Source: Glandiceps talaboti
Taxonomy: Eukaryota; Hemichordata; Enteropneusta; Spengelidae
Assembly (NCBI RefSeq): GCF_964340395.1
Contig: NC_135557.1
Coordinates: 9,712,960-9,776,959 of the forward strand
Length of the DNA stretch: 64,000 nucleotides
Direction: 5' to 3'
Shown: in pieces, positions 15,215-25,200 of the stretch
How the letters are laid out: each line of letters starts with the position of its first letter
Numbering within the stretch: position 1 is the first letter of the stretch
Made by a program: the position numbers and the translations under genes
The notes under the pieces: model-generated
Database searches by the model: none
Seen by the model: the letters and a program-made list of their open reading frames with translations, nothing else
What the model was told of the DNA's origin: nothing

Positions 15215-18200
15215 CTATATATATATATATATATATATAGTGTTTATTTACCCAAAAGCACAAATGAACATTACAGATACACATACAAAAATACTATTTC
15301 GTGGGTAAATAGGGGAATCGGGATTTAGCTTACAGCTATTCAAGCCTGTCCCCTACCATAGTTATATACAATGTTTGACAGCAAAGTGATATAGCAAAAG
15401 GAAATACATAGTACCTCGGAGTTCATAGTACTTATGAAGAACATACGGTAACAATAAATTGTACAGTGGTTTAATTTACTCTTCTAGAAGAAATTGTTTA
15501 TAAGATCGCTTAAATTCGTTTAGCGTATTGATGCATCTTATGTTGACAGGGATGCTATTCCAGATTTTTGCCCCTGAGAAGGAGAAAGAAAACTGACCTG
15601 AGTTTGTTCTGGCATAATATGGATAAATATTTTGATATGAACAGAGTCTTGTATTGTAGTTATGGTGTGAAGGTTCAAAATAATCATACAAAGTGTGTGG
15701 TGATAGTTGATGGATCAAGCCATAAATAAAGGAACCTATCAAATATCTATGCAGTTTAAAAACATCTAGAATATTCAACTGAGCAAACAAAGGAGATGAG
15801 TGATCCGTTGGAGATTTAAACAAAACTGTTCGAACAATCATTTTCTGTGACATTAATATACGATTTAGATGTGATGAATAAGTGTTACCCCAAACCTCAA
15901 GGCCATAGTTGATATGGGGGAGTATGAATGTGTTGTACAAGAGTAGTAAAATGTGTAATGGTAATATATGTCTAAGTCTATACAAAATCCCACACTTTAT
16001 TCTGATTAGCTTGTTTACCTTTTCGATGTGGTCGGACCAAGAGAGATGTTTGTCTAAAGTAATTCCCACAAAGGTGACAACATACTCCTCCTTGATGCTT
16101 TTGCCTTGTAATGTGATATCACCAATCAAATTTACTTTCTTGTTGCGCCCTCTAAATACTATAAAATTTGATTTTTCACTATTTATTGTCAATTTGTTTG
16201 TATTGCACCAACGTTGAACCTCGTGTAATTGACCCGAAACACGATCCAAATTAATTTCCCCAACCTGTGAATAGGTATGAAAGAGATTGGTATCGTCTGC
16301 GAACAAACGGAAATCAAAGAAAGAGGACGAGTTTGGAAGATCATTTATATACATTAAAAACAAAGTCGGGCCTAGTACAGAGCCTTGGGGTACTCCAAAG
16401 TGAATAAAACGTTTTTCCGATATATGACCGTTTAGCTGGACAAACTGAGAGCGACCTGACAGGTAGCTTTTGAACCAGTTATGACAAGTGCCCCGGAACC
16501 CGTAATGTTCAAGCTTGGCTAATAAGATCGAATGATCGATTGTATCGAACGCTTTACTGAAATCAATAAATACCCCTAGAGTGAAATTCCCTTTATCAAT
16601 CTCTTTAAGAATGTGATTTACTAAATTAATCAAGGTAAGTTTGGTACTGTGATTCTCTCTGAAACCATATTGATGTCTATACAAAATATTAAATTTGTCC
16701 AGATAAGAGATGATTTGTTTATTTATGACTTTTTCAATGATTTTACTGAATAGGGGCAAAATAGATATAGGTCTATAGTTTCCAACAGAGTCATTCTCCC
16801 CTTTCTTGAAAATGGGTTTCACTTTGGCGACCTTCAACGCTGATGGGAATGTACCAATTAAAAATGAACAATTTATGACGTGAGCCAAAGGCGGCGCTAT
16901 TACTTCAGCAGCATCAATGAGGAGTCGGGGAGTTAAATTATCCCACCCACTAGCCTTTTTTCTATCTAAATTAATTAAAAGCGCTTTGATATCAAGAGGC
17001 GTAACAGGTTGAAGAAAAAATGATTGTAACTGAGGTAAGCCCATATTTTGCCAAAAATCACAATTGGTCGGCGGAATATTATTTGCCAACCTTTGACCTA
17101 CACTAACAAAATATTTGTTGAACTCCTCAACAACATCAGCTGGTTCTGATACAATACGCGTAGAACTATTTGCATCCACCTTTAGAGTAGGTGGTACTTT
17201 ATCTGAACAGTTTTTCTTGCCTAACACGTCATTAATTACATTCCACAACCTGGCACCCTTACTAACAGTAAATAAATCAGCATAATAAGTCTGTTTCGCT
17301 TTTCTTATTGTACTTGTAAGAATGTTCCTGTAGGTTTTATAACGTAACACTACATCTTGGTTATGCTGACTAGAGATTACCTTTGACAACAGCTTATGTT
17401 TTGTTTTTACTGATTTCTTGATTGCTTTTGTAATCCATGGATTCTTTTTCCTTTTAACTTTGACAACTTTTACTTTCAGCGGTGCATGGTGGTCACAAAC
17501 ATCGGTAAATAAACTACTAAATGCATCAAATGCTTCATCCACATTGCTGTTGTTATTGATAACGGAACTCCAGTCAACATATTGTAGGTCCGAAATAAAG
17601 CTATCTCGATCATAATTCTTGAAATCCCTCTTTGTGACTGATTGTGAAATTGGTAAATTAATATTAAAGTTTTCAAACATTGCAAAAATTGGAAAGTGGT
17701 CAGATATATCTGTAACAAGTGTACCAGTATTTACATGACAAGTATTTATATTTGTATAAATATGATCAATTGTAGACGAAGAAGAAGCAGTGACCCTCGT
17801 TGGTAGTGTGATAATCTGATTGAGGAGAAAGCATTGCATCTTGGATATAAAATTCACTGTGTTACAATCTGACTTTCCACTGTCAATGTTGAAGTCTCCC
17901 ATGAGGATACAAAATTTCCTATCTAACTTGACCTTGCAAAGTACATCAGAAAGACTATTTTCAAATTCTACAATATCTGTCCCTGGCTTGCGATATAAAA
18001 CTCCAACAATGATTCGGTTTTTTCTGCCATAAATTTCAAACCATATCGATTCTGAATGAATAACATTAAACTGTAACATCTTATAGGTGAGAGATGAATG
18101 AATATATGCTGCTACTCCTCCTCCCTGACCAGTCTTTCTGCAATTTATTTCAAGGGAATAATTGTGTATATTAAGATGATTTGGGTTATCAACTTTCCAT

Positions 18201-20225
18201 GTTTCAGAGACACCAATAATATGGAATTGACTTGTAATACACTGATTGTACAAAAGACGGACGTCATCTATACAATTGGAAAGAGAACGGGCATTTATGT
18301 GTGACACACAAAATGAATTGGTAAAATCATGGCAAAAATTTTGGTTGAACGTAGTTGGCTCTAAAGAATGATTTACAACAGTAAATAAATTGTCTATGTT
18401 ACTTTGGTTACAATTCATCTACTAAATGGAGAAAAATACATTACCAAAGAAAAAACAATAAATGTTATATCCAGTATTGACTCTTACTGTCTGTTTGTCA
18501 TTCTGTTGATGTCTTGAACTGAAGATATCTTGATAGCAGGATCCCCTTGACAGCGTCTGACATATATTGTGCCGTTATATGTCCAAATATAGTTCCACCT
18601 CAGAGCCTTCTTTTTTTCGTTGACTTTGTTGAATAGCTGTCTGTTAGACGGTGTCAGGTTTTCATTTATGTAGATACGGTTTTGTGTGTCATTGTCAATA
18701 TTCATGTCCTTGCTAGATTTGTTCTTGATGTTTCTCTTCCCATTGTAGATTGCATTTCGGACCGTTCTTCTCGTGAATTTCACTATAATTGGGGTAGGTT
18801 TGTTTTCGTTGTGTGTTCTGGTTGCTAGTCGATGACTAATGTCTATGTCATATTTAGATATGTTTACTCCGGATGCTTCAGCTACTTTCTTCACAATTGT
18901 GTCTGTGTCTTCATCTGGATGTTCAGGAACGCCGTGAATTTCAAGATTATTTCTTCTTGAGTACTGCTGTAGATCTTGAAGCTCCTTTTGTGTTGTACTC
19001 ATGTTGCCGCTAACTACTTCTAGTTGTTCTTTTAGGTTTTTATTTTCAATCTGAATTTCCTCCATCCTTTTCTGGTAAACGTCAAAGAAGTTACTAATAT
19101 ATTCGACAGAGGTTTGTAACTCACACAGTTTCCTTTCAACGGTCGGTATCTTGTCTATCTTCTCGCTTAGTAGTGCAAGGGTAGACTGAATCTGTGTTAG
19201 TTGACTATTATCTCCATTGTCGGCCATCTTGGCATTGTCTTGGGACTTGGCAGCTGCATTTGAACTTGATGGCGGGAAACGTTTTGCCTCACATTTCCTA
19301 CATAATTCGAGATCTCCTTGGCATAATCGCACACCTCGCGAATGCCCACAGTCGTTGCATTTCATGCTGCTGTTCTTGAGGTCGGGTTGATGTTTACATT
19401 GGTAGTATTGGATGTTTTTTACGGAGCTATGCGTAACGCGTTGTTACTCATCTGCTGCTTAGCTATTAATATATATATATTAATCTCATAGTCATTTCAC
19501 AAACGGTTCCAAAAGCTGTGAAATGTTTTATTAGGTGAATTAAAAGACATTGTAATTCAAATTCGAATTAAACGAATTCGAAAACCCATGACTTTGAAAT
19601 AAACTCTATGAATAATCGTTACATCTATAGTTTGCCATAATTTTGAATATTAATGTATTTTTGCATGTACATTTTAACGAATCTGTCGACAGTCGTTCGT
19701 GCCTTTTTTTGCTACGTTTCATCTAAAATAATTTAAAGTCGTCGCCTCACTCCGTAGCACTCACTGTTTCTATCATTACGCAGTTATAGTATTGCTCTGG
19801 ATTGGAGCGAAGCGACGACTTTAGTTTTAAATAAAGCGTCGCAAAAAAGGCACAGACGACTATCTAATTTGCATGTACTACAGTCAGGGAATGTCTGACT
19901 TTTTATCAGTTTATTCTCTTTTTTTTCAGTATTCTATCTCTGAACAATGTTAATTGGTATACTGTTGGTGTACGTTATATAAATAATTTCATTGTTATTA
20001 TTTATTATTATTATTATTATCATCATCATACATGTTTTTGTCGTTACAGCCATCACAATTCACCATGAAGATGATGATGAAGGTGACTCAGAGAAACACA
20101 TCTCCGGTTTGGTAATAGGAATAACCTGTTTCTTTGTCGTTATTGTGGTCGGACTGTTACTGGTGCTAATTTTGGTTTTAAAAAACAAGAGAAGAAGGAC
20201 ACATAATCCTGTCACTCCAGTTTAG
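10671..20225 (+). CDS. Gene A: four-exon type I membrane protein with unrecognised ectodomain
   Basis: The model joins 10671-10713, 13002-13451, 14705-14785 and 20050-20225, giving about 249 residues. Every intron is phase 1 with GT-AG ends and the frame is kept across all three junctions. The product has a short hydrophobic leader, an ectodomain of about 150 residues with six cysteines and an NVS glycosylation sequon, a short acidic stalk, one transmembrane segment at about 209-235, and a short basic tail beginning KNKRRR. This is the plan of a single-pass plasma-membrane receptor or ligand. I do not recognise the ectodomain family; it looks beta-rich with alternating hydrophobics, but the usual Ig W and DxGxYxC marks are absent. 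Introns contain a tandem duplication (intron 1), a GT run (intron 2) and an antisense LINE (intron 3). Exons 2 and 4 are the most secure; exon 1 could be replaced by one of the upstream leader exons. Confidence 0.6.
11092..11890 (+). repeat. 0.9-kb tandem duplication in intron 1, left copy
   Basis: The block begins TCTGACGTCAGGTGTAAC and is repeated from 12024 with few differences. It includes GGGGAATTCCCC, a run of about 13 G (around 11513) and a segment ending GATATTCTAACCGAC. It contains a CRE-like TGACGTCA. No gene is seen; frames inside are short. Confidence 0.88.
11891..12023. repeat. (AAATA)n tract between duplicated blocks
   Basis: AAAAT/AAATA pentamers at about 11925-11966 grade into A- and T-rich sequence. 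The second block ends in a related AATTA pentamer array, so the pentamers may be the tail of the duplicated unit. Confidence 0.8.
12024..12848 (+). repeat. 0.9-kb tandem duplication in intron 1, right copy
   Basis: Near-identical to 11092-11890, offset by about 930 bp. The G run is lengthened (around 12459) and there are scattered substitutions. It is followed by (AATTA)n at 12850-12912. Confidence 0.88.
12850..12912. repeat. (AATTA)n microsatellite
   Basis: About a dozen AATTA/AAATT pentamers immediately after the right duplicated block and about 90 bp before exon 2 of gene A. Confidence 0.9.
13002..13451 (+). CDS. Gene A exon 2 (ectodomain)
   Basis: The acceptor is preceded by a pyrimidine-rich tract (TTTTCCTTTCC...TTACAG). 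The exon has 149 full codons with no stop and ends in G before GTATGA. Cysteines occur in VCVQ, LVCG, TFCE, GTCYS, HHCAR and GDCNA, six in all, and could form three disulfides. DNVS is an N-glycosylation sequon. The balanced codon composition contrasts with the AT-rich flanks, which supports real coding sequence. The family is unknown to me. Confidence 0.7.
13605..13679. repeat. (GT)n microsatellite
   Basis: A TGTG dinucleotide run with a few TA interruptions, inside intron 2 of gene A. Confidence 0.95.
13680..14704. other. Gene A intron 2, remaining sequence
   Basis: No exon-like open stretch is seen apart from short chance frames. CCCGACCGACCC (about 13774) and GCCCGATCGACCC (about 14100) resemble the CGACCGACC motif in intron 1, so repeat debris is likely. 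Confidence 0.4.
14705..14785 (+). CDS. Gene A exon 3 (stalk)
   Basis: A 26-codon symmetric exon (phase 1 on both sides) between TTTATCTAG and GTAAGACT. It encodes an acidic, Thr/Gln-rich stretch without cysteine (IIPGQQGTTARTDSLE...), typical of an extracellular stalk. It could be skipped without breaking the frame. Confidence 0.55.
14975..15121. mobile_element. Hairpin element, copy 1 (68-bp perfect arms)
   Basis: Left arm 14975-15042 and right arm 15054-15121 are exact inverted repeats with an 11-nt loop. The arm begins AGTTTTGGTAGTACTGGAAC. The same hairpin, with small changes, occurs at 58206-58351 and 59690-59837, always beside (TA)n. It is a non-autonomous foldback element, probably inserted into the TA tail of the neighbouring LINE. 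Confidence 0.85.
15121..15239. repeat. (TA)n tract
   Basis: A TA dinucleotide run of about 118 bp with one CACC interruption near 15212. It abuts the 3' end of the antisense LINE and probably began as the LINE tail. Confidence 0.92.
15476..18418 (-). CDS. LINE ORF2: endonuclease-reverse transcriptase
   Basis: A 980-residue protein. The N-terminal APE-type endonuclease (about 35-250) has NAR near 42, SETW at 71-74, GDFNID at 174-179, IDHIYTN near 217 and SDHFPI at 239-244. The central reverse transcriptase (about 480-760) has YRPIS at 548, QYGFRENHST at 583, FIDFSKAFDTIDH at 617, GVPQGSVLGP at 675 and the catalytic FADD at 706-709. The C-terminal region is of the usual thumb/connection type. 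The protein nicks target DNA and reverse-transcribes the element RNA. All catalytic motifs look intact and there is no stop, so the copy is young or still competent. No RNase H domain is seen. Confidence 0.95.
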   Translation of the reverse strand: MNCNQSNIDNLFTVVNHSLEPTTFNQNFCHDFTNSFCVSHINARSLSNCIDDVRLLYNQCITSQFHIIGVSETWKVDNPNHLNIHNYSLEINCRKTGQGGGVAAYIHSSLTYKMLQFNVIHSESIWFEIYGRKNRIIVGVLYRKPGTDIVEFENSLSDVLCKVKLDRKFCILMGDFNIDSGKSDCNTVNFISKMQCFLLNQIITLPTRVTASSSSTIDHIYTNINTCHVNTGTLVTDISDHFPIFAMFENFNINLPISQSVTKRDFKNYDRDSFISDLQYVDWSSVINNNSNVDEAFDAFSSLFTDVCDHHAPLKVKVVKVKRKKNPWITKAIKKSVKTKHKLLSKVISSQHNQDVVLRYKTYRNILTSTIRKAKQTYYADLFTVSKGARLWNVINDVLGKKNCSDKVPPTLKVDANSSTRIVSEPADVVEEFNKYFVSVGQRLANNIPPTNCDFWQNMGLPQLQSFFLQPVTPLDIKALLINLDRKKASGWDNLTPRLLIDAAEVIAPPLAHVINCSFLIGTFPSALKVAKVKPIFKKGENDSVGNYRPISILPLFSKIIEKVINKQIISYLDKFNILYRHQYGFRENHSTKLTLINLVNHILKEIDKGNFTLGVFIDFSKAFDTIDHSILLAKLEHYGFRGTCHNWFKSYLSGRSQFVQLNGHISEKRFIHFGVPQGSVLGPTLFLMYINDLPNSSSFFDFRLFADDTNLFHTYSQVGEINLDRVSGQLHEVQRWCNTNKLTINSEKSNFIVFRGRNKKVNLIGDITLQGKSIKEEYVVTFVGITLDKHLSWSDHIEKVNKLIRIKCGILYRLRHILPLHILLLLYNTFILPHINYGLEVWGNTYSSHLNRILMSQKMIVRTVLFKSPTDHSSPLFAQLNILDVFKLHRYLIGSFIYGLIHQLSPHTLYDYFEPSHHNYNTRLCSYQNIYPYYARTNSGQFSFSFSGAKIWNSIPVNIRCINTLNEFKRSYKQFLLEE
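18484..19365 (-). CDS. LINE ORF1: nucleic-acid-binding protein
   Basis: A 293-residue protein. The N-terminus has a Cys/His cluster (C3, C6, H8, C15, C22, C25) resembling a treble-clef or PHD-like zinc finger. A Glu/Lys/Gln-rich coiled coil follows at about 50-140. Then comes an L1-ORF1-like RRM region starting near SRRNNLEIHGVPE, with SHRLATR and RTVRNAIY further on. Such proteins trimerise and package the element RNA. The frame is intact. The 65 bp between it and ORF2 has no obvious gene. Confidence 0.88.
   Translation of the reverse strand: MKCNDCGHSRGVRLCQGDLELCRKCEAKRFPPSSSNAAAKSQDNAKMADNGDNSQLTQIQSTLALLSEKIDKIPTVERKLCELQTSVEYISNFFDVYQKRMEEIQIENKNLKEQLEVVSGNMSTTQKELQDLQQYSRRNNLEIHGVPEHPDEDTDTIVKKVAEASGVNISKYDIDISHRLATRTHNENKPTPIIVKFTRRTVRNAIYNGKRNIKNKSSKDMNIDNDTQNRIYINENLTPSNRQLFNKVNEKKKALRWNYIWTYNGTIYVRRCQGDPAIKISSVQDINRMTNRQ
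19471..20049. other. Gene A intron 3, 3' part
   Basis: Contains the MITE-like element at 19685-19866 and a TTATTATTATTATCATCATC triplet run just before the exon 4 acceptor at 20049. No further exon is seen. Confidence 0.5.
19685..19866. mobile_element. MITE-like element with ~55-bp terminal inverted repeats
   Basis: The left end, AGTCGTTCGTGCCTTTTTT through TTTAAAGTCGTCGC, matches the reverse complement of the right end, GCGACGACTTTAGTTTTAAA through AAAAAAGGCACAGACGACT, with several mismatches. Total length is about 180 bp. ATCT is present near both outer edges and may be a target-site duplication. Confidence 0.7.
20050..20225 (+). CDS. Gene A exon 4 (transmembrane and tail)
   Basis: The acceptor GTTACAG is followed by 57 codons and TAG. 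An acidic EDDDEGD linker precedes about 27 hydrophobic residues (ISGLVIGITCFFVVIVVGLL...) and a stop-transfer KNKRRR with a ten-residue tail. The tail has no ITIM, ITAM or PDZ-binding motif that I can see. Confidence 0.65.
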
Positions 20226-21529
20226 ACAAATCCACAGACACTGAATTGAAGAAGAAAAAAATGTTCGATTTAACGATACGTACATTAGAAGTGGTATATT
20301 CATATTGGCTATAAGTATGTTATCTAACAGATAGCCGTGAATACACTGATGTATTAATGGTATGGCAGAAATGTCGCGGGATCAAATGTGTGGATGTGAG
20401 AATTTTTTTACCGTGACTCCAGAACCACGACAGTCTCAAACCAGCTGGTAGTACACAATTTCATAAACATGGTGGTGTGTTTCATCTGAAGATGTATACA
20501 CGCAAACCGGAACCGTCCAGTCCTGAAGTCACGCCAATAAGCCATTTTTCGTCACGCGGCAGATCTCACGAGATCCTGCGTTAAATAATCATCCAGTGTA
20601 ACCAAGTGACCAACCATTGTTGATTGGCATATTTCCATATCTCACGAGATCTGTAACGAGATGTAAAATCCTGTATTCTATGAAAATCTTGTTAGCGATT
20701 TATTTTTGACCTAAATGACAGGTCAATGGTTGTTTGTGCATCTGTTGACTTAGAATAAGATTTTATTGCATTCCATGTTAAGCTGAAATATTCACCATAT
20801 TGAAACATTAATATTTTTAGACAAACAATGGTGAACAAATATGTATTTTAATGATCAATGTAGAATATTTTTTACCTTCAATATGTAAACTATCCAGCCT
20901 TAGATATGCTGGTAACTGTATATGCCGTGATTGGTGATGATTGAACGTTTAAAACTGTTGAAACTTGAAATAGTGTTGGCGTTTTCAAGAGATGAATTCA
21001 TGTTTGTTTGACTTCATACTGTAAACTGCTGGGTTTACCGTGATTGAGCATCTCATGACATGTTTACTTAGAAACCACTTGAGGGTTCATTTACATATAA
21101 AATGTAGTTTTTTACTAATCGTTATTAGTAGCATATGTAGAGATTCGGATCAAATTACATAGACGTAAGCTCAGCTACATCGTGTCATACTGCCATCATC
21201 GGTCATATCTTTCACAAATCTAGAGGGGTTGGTCCTATACTAGGATTAGCTCCCAGAATTTGTCTATATATAAGGGCGCCCACATGACACGTGAAGACAT
21301 GACACAAATATACGAATACAGGTGATTGTGTGAAATCGTATCATTAGAGGTAAAACTTACACGGGGACTCTGTACAGCGCCAACAACGGCCGAACAAATG
21401 TCTTGAAGTAAATATGTAAATTCCACGTGGTAAGACAAACGAGCAGTCTCAGTTGTCTATTCGTATCACCTTTTTCAAGAGATCTAATTTGGTGTTATTC
21501 CCCGAAATTTCTCTTTCTTCAGACAAGGA
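20226..21529. other. Downstream of gene A, non-coding
   Basis: The probable 3' UTR comes first; no clean AATAAA is seen close to the stop. GATCTCACGAGATC (about 20561) and a similar TCTCACGAGATCTG (about 20640) are palindromic. CTATATATAAGGG at about 21265 could be a TATA-like element without a visible gene. Confidence 0.4.
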
Positions 21530-21850
21530 AATATGAGCGACCTAAAGGGCCTTTGTCACTATGAGTCGATAGACGAGCAGTGACAAACCTTAGTTCATGA
21601 GGATTTCCGACTGAACGAAGAAAAATACTGGAGAATAATATAATTATACCATCGCGACTAATATCAAACGAACATCCGAGAAAGTTGTGATAATTAAGAA
21701 TGTTTGGACTAATAGTCCGAACACAGTAGAATTAGTGATAAAGACACACATTGTTGTGACAAACGCACGTTGTTGAGACGTAGAACAACCAAAGTATATG
21801 CCATATTTTTGTTCAACTTGGCTCTTGCATGGAACACAGCATTTTATTGC
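21530..21850 (-). repeat. Dispersed repeat family X, copy 3
   Basis: Hairpin (about 21546-21582, TTTGTCACT...AGTGACAAA) followed by a body related to the reverse complement of 460-660. The hairpin has the same plus-strand orientation as in copy 1 although the body is reversed. Confidence 0.5.
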
Positions 21851-22164
21851 CGAAAATCTATATATTTTTGTTGACATTCTGAAATATGTAGGATATTTTG
21901 TTGTTCTTTTTATTGTGTTGTGTTTTTTGTGGTTTTGACTTATCATATTTTTTTTTTGTTCTGCTTGAAATATTTCTTTTTTTTTATAATTTTCTATTTT
22001 TGTAATTTTCTATTTAATAATATATCAAATTTATTAGATCGTCAGTATGCTTTTATATACCAGCAACTCTCTTATTATAAAACAACCCATGTGAAAAATA
22101 CTAAATTACTTGTACCTCCCATCAATGGCAATATCTCGACATTTTTTAAGTACTTGAATAGTTT
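21851..22164. other. AT-rich spacer
   Basis: T-rich sequence with no recognisable gene. Confidence 0.5.
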
Positions 22165-22209
22165 CATACATGCATGCATGCATACACACATAATTACATT
22201 CACACACAC

Positions 22210-22240
<31 letters not shown>

Positions 22241-22421
22241 TACATACATACATACATACATCCATACATACATACATACATACATACATACATACATACA
22301 TACATACATACATACATAAGTACATACATACATACATACATACATACATACATACATACATACATACATACATACATACATACATACATACATACATACA
22401 TACATACATACATACATACAT
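22165..22421. repeat. (CATA)n microsatellite
   Basis: CATG/CATA tetranucleotides with CA blocks at the left end. Frames through it are artefacts. Confidence 0.96.
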
Positions 22422-23527
22422 AATATTATATTGTTTTGTATTAAGTAGTATAACAGTTTATTAGGTCAGTCATATTTGTCATACTTGAGCAGTTGTTGCA
22501 GCAAATAAACAATATTTTGTATGTTTTGCAAAAATAATGTATGTTCGATTATAACGTCTTTGTGTAGGTATGTAGTGTGTGTACAATATTTGTACATGTC
22601 AATATTTGTCTATGTCTGTCTATGTCTGTGTATGGTTATGTATATGTGTTTGTGTTTGTGTCTGTAAGCCTAATTTCTAAAAACTCTAGAAATTACGTGA
22701 TGCGCACTTCAACTCTGATATTGTAAACGGCTTCCTATTTCTGTCGTCGGAATTATTTTGGGGATCTTATCATACGATGGCTGGGGTCAGTTTGTGCCAT
22801 ACGAATATTGGAAGGCTTGTGATTATTTTTCTAATTTTTATTACTAAACGTAAACACATAATAGGGCCAATGTTCATCGTATTTGATGTTTTCTGCCCCT
22901 GGCAACCAGCACAGGTCAGTTCGCCATATAATACGATAACTCCTGTCATTCAGACGAGGTCCTTAAATTGTTCAAAACAACAACATGTCCCCCATTGGAG
23001 AAAACCCCCCGTGACACGTTCAATATTTGTACAATAAAGTTTATGTATACACTACAAGAATCAATTATTGATATAAATCCTTCTATCAAACCACAATGTT
23101 CAAACTCTATTTTAACACATTTCAAGTCCGTGTCTCCAAACTGACTGAAGTACATCTGTATTTAAAAAAAAAATATCGACTACTAGAAGAGATGAACTAC
23201 AATGGTGTAACCCGTTAATTATGTTACAAGACAATCCGAGTATGCCTAACTTAATGACCCACTAATACAGAAATCGAACTGCAGGCAAACTAAGATATAG
23301 CGATACAATACAACTATGATTTTTGTTATATGAGGTAGATTAAAAAAATGTTGTGTGGTTCCTATAACACTCAATTTCAAAATAAAGTGGGTGTTTATTT
23401 TTCTTGTTTAATTTTCGAGGATCTGTTCAAATGCTCGATGTTATTGCTCCTTCTGTACGATCAAAGACATCAGACATAGTCTCCGGGCCTTTATTCATTC
23501 TTTTATTTGGAATAAGTATGTTTTATA
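22422..23527. other. Non-coding spacer
   Basis: Short frames only, for example 22777-23037 without splice or domain support. I see no gene. Confidence 0.5.
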
Positions 23528-23567
23528 AACAAACAAACAAACAAACAAACAAACAAACAAACAAACA
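23528..23567. repeat. (AAAC)n microsatellite
   Basis: About ten AAAC tetranucleotides followed by AACAACAAC. Confidence 0.92.
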
Positions 23568-23708
23568 ATAACAACAACCTCACACAGCTATGTTATTTTG
23601 TGGTAAATAATAACCCGAATGAGTCATTGAGAAATAGTTGGAGGACCGCGTATAGCTCCTTGGGAGATAACTATGGGAGAACTACTACTGGCTGGGATAT
23701 TAAAAAAA

Positions 23709-23889
<181 letters not shown>

Positions 23890-24109
23890 CAACTTATCTC
23901 GGTAATTAGAAAATATTTGCAAAGTTGCCTGAGATATTGTGATATTTAAAGACATCATTGACTCTGTGATTATGGAATACAACATATCACACGATGTCTT
24001 CGTATACGACCGAAGAAAGTTCTGTAAGAAAATGTAATTATTTGAAAGTATGTTGTCTAAAAAAAACATGATACCGGCCTGGGTTGAAAGTCTGTCTAAA
24101 AAAAAAAAA

Positions 24110-24910
24110 GATTTTGTCATTAGCCTGGGATGTGACCAGTTTCTCGCTATCCGTTAGAAGAGAGTGTAGGTCACGAACGCTGTAATTTGAAAGAAGTTCG
24201 AACAATTAGGTAACATCTAGCTAGCAGAGCTAGAGGGGCAGTAGGAACTATTGGGTACACTAGGTAGGAGTTAGTTTCTATTGCCCGGGAAGGCACTAAA
24301 TCCTAGGATTGAGTGCCCGATCGCGAGTCACACTAGATCCATAGTTACCACACTATAGTCTATCGACAGTATTTACATGACAATCTAATCGGGTAACCCA
24401 TGGCCAGTCGTGACAACTATTCATGGGTGGAAGCATATAACGTAAACACTATACCCACATGAATCACACCAACTTGCCCCACTTCAATGAGCTATCGATG
24501 ACAGAATTGCCAGACGACTCACCTCATACGACTCGGAACGTGGTTCGATCGAGCCAAAGCCATGGTTTGGGTGTTATGACTTTGTTTACGCTAATAGTAG
24601 ATTAAAACGAGTAGTCCTGGTTGACTTTACCGAACAACTTACTGACACAAGTACAAGTTGACCCATGAAACCGAAGCGGCCATCACTGGACTGCTTGTAA
24701 TTCGGGAAATAACTTACCAATTGGCAATACCAGCATAAATATTAGACTACCCCATGGAATTGCAGTCAAAGCAAGGGCTGGTGTTAAAGCTCTTGTCGCT
24801 GGACGTAGCAATGTAATTCTCACCGATTCACAAGAATGTATGTACACTGAGAACGTAACGGGGATACACGACCACTTCTACCCGATGGCGAAGTATTTTT
24901 TTTTGTGATT
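24110..24910. other. Unclassified stretch, possible degraded coding relic
   Basis: Composition is less AT-rich than the surroundings. Two frames on the plus strand are open back to back: 24491-24658 (56 codons, including SYDSERGSIEPKPWFGCYDF) and 24669-24908 (80 codons, including INIRLPHGIAVKARAGVKAL). They lie in different phases and have no clear start. I cannot name a family. It may be a degraded transposon or gene fragment, or a chance open stretch. Confidence 0.3.
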
Positions 24911-25160
24911 GACTCAGTTGTGACCAGGTCAAAGTTTAAATGACGTCATTGCTTCATTGTATTTCAGGGTATGCGGATCACGCCATAGTAATGCATACAT
25001 TCGAAATGACAATAGTTTTTTTGCTGACCTGACACATATACGCATGACGAGATGTAATGCTGTAGCTAACAAACAAATAATTTATGCACATGCGCATGAG
25101 TAATTAGTAATTCCATAAATAAAGCTGAATCACAAAAATTACGCAATTTATCACCACAAT

Positions 25161-25200
25161 GTATAAAAAGAGTGTTGTCCACCGAAAACTTTCCAGTCAG
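25161..25200 (+). promoter_or_regulatory. Core promoter of gene C (TATA box)
   Basis: GTATAAAAAG at 25161-25170 is a strong TATA box. About 28-32 bp downstream lies CCAGTCAGC, a plausible initiator. The gene C start codon follows at 25325, leaving a 5' UTR of about 130 bp. Confidence 0.6.

Larger units (their letters stand above)
15240..19470 (-). mobile_element. Full-length non-LTR retrotransposon (LINE), antisense to gene A
   Basis: On the minus strand the order is a short 5' leader, ORF1 (19365 to 18484), a 65-bp gap, ORF2 (18418 to 15476), then a 3' UTR of about 235 bp ending GGGTAAATAAACAC and TA repeats. Both ORFs are uninterrupted. An APE endonuclease plus reverse transcriptase without RNase H, and a microsatellite-like tail instead of poly(A), point to the Jockey/CR1/L2 group. 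The exact clade needs a tree. It lies in the last intron of gene A. The 5' boundary is approximate. Confidence 0.88.

Noticed and set aside
21260-21275. TATA-like CTATATATAAGG
   Set aside because: No start codon, exon or initiator follows on the plus strand.
22142-22421. CRISPR-like repetition
   Set aside because: Simple tetranucleotide repeat without spacers; the genome is eukaryotic.
24165-24420. Possible structured RNA gene before gene C
   Set aside because: Some short palindromes, but I could not fold a tRNA cloverleaf or find A and B boxes in the right spacing.
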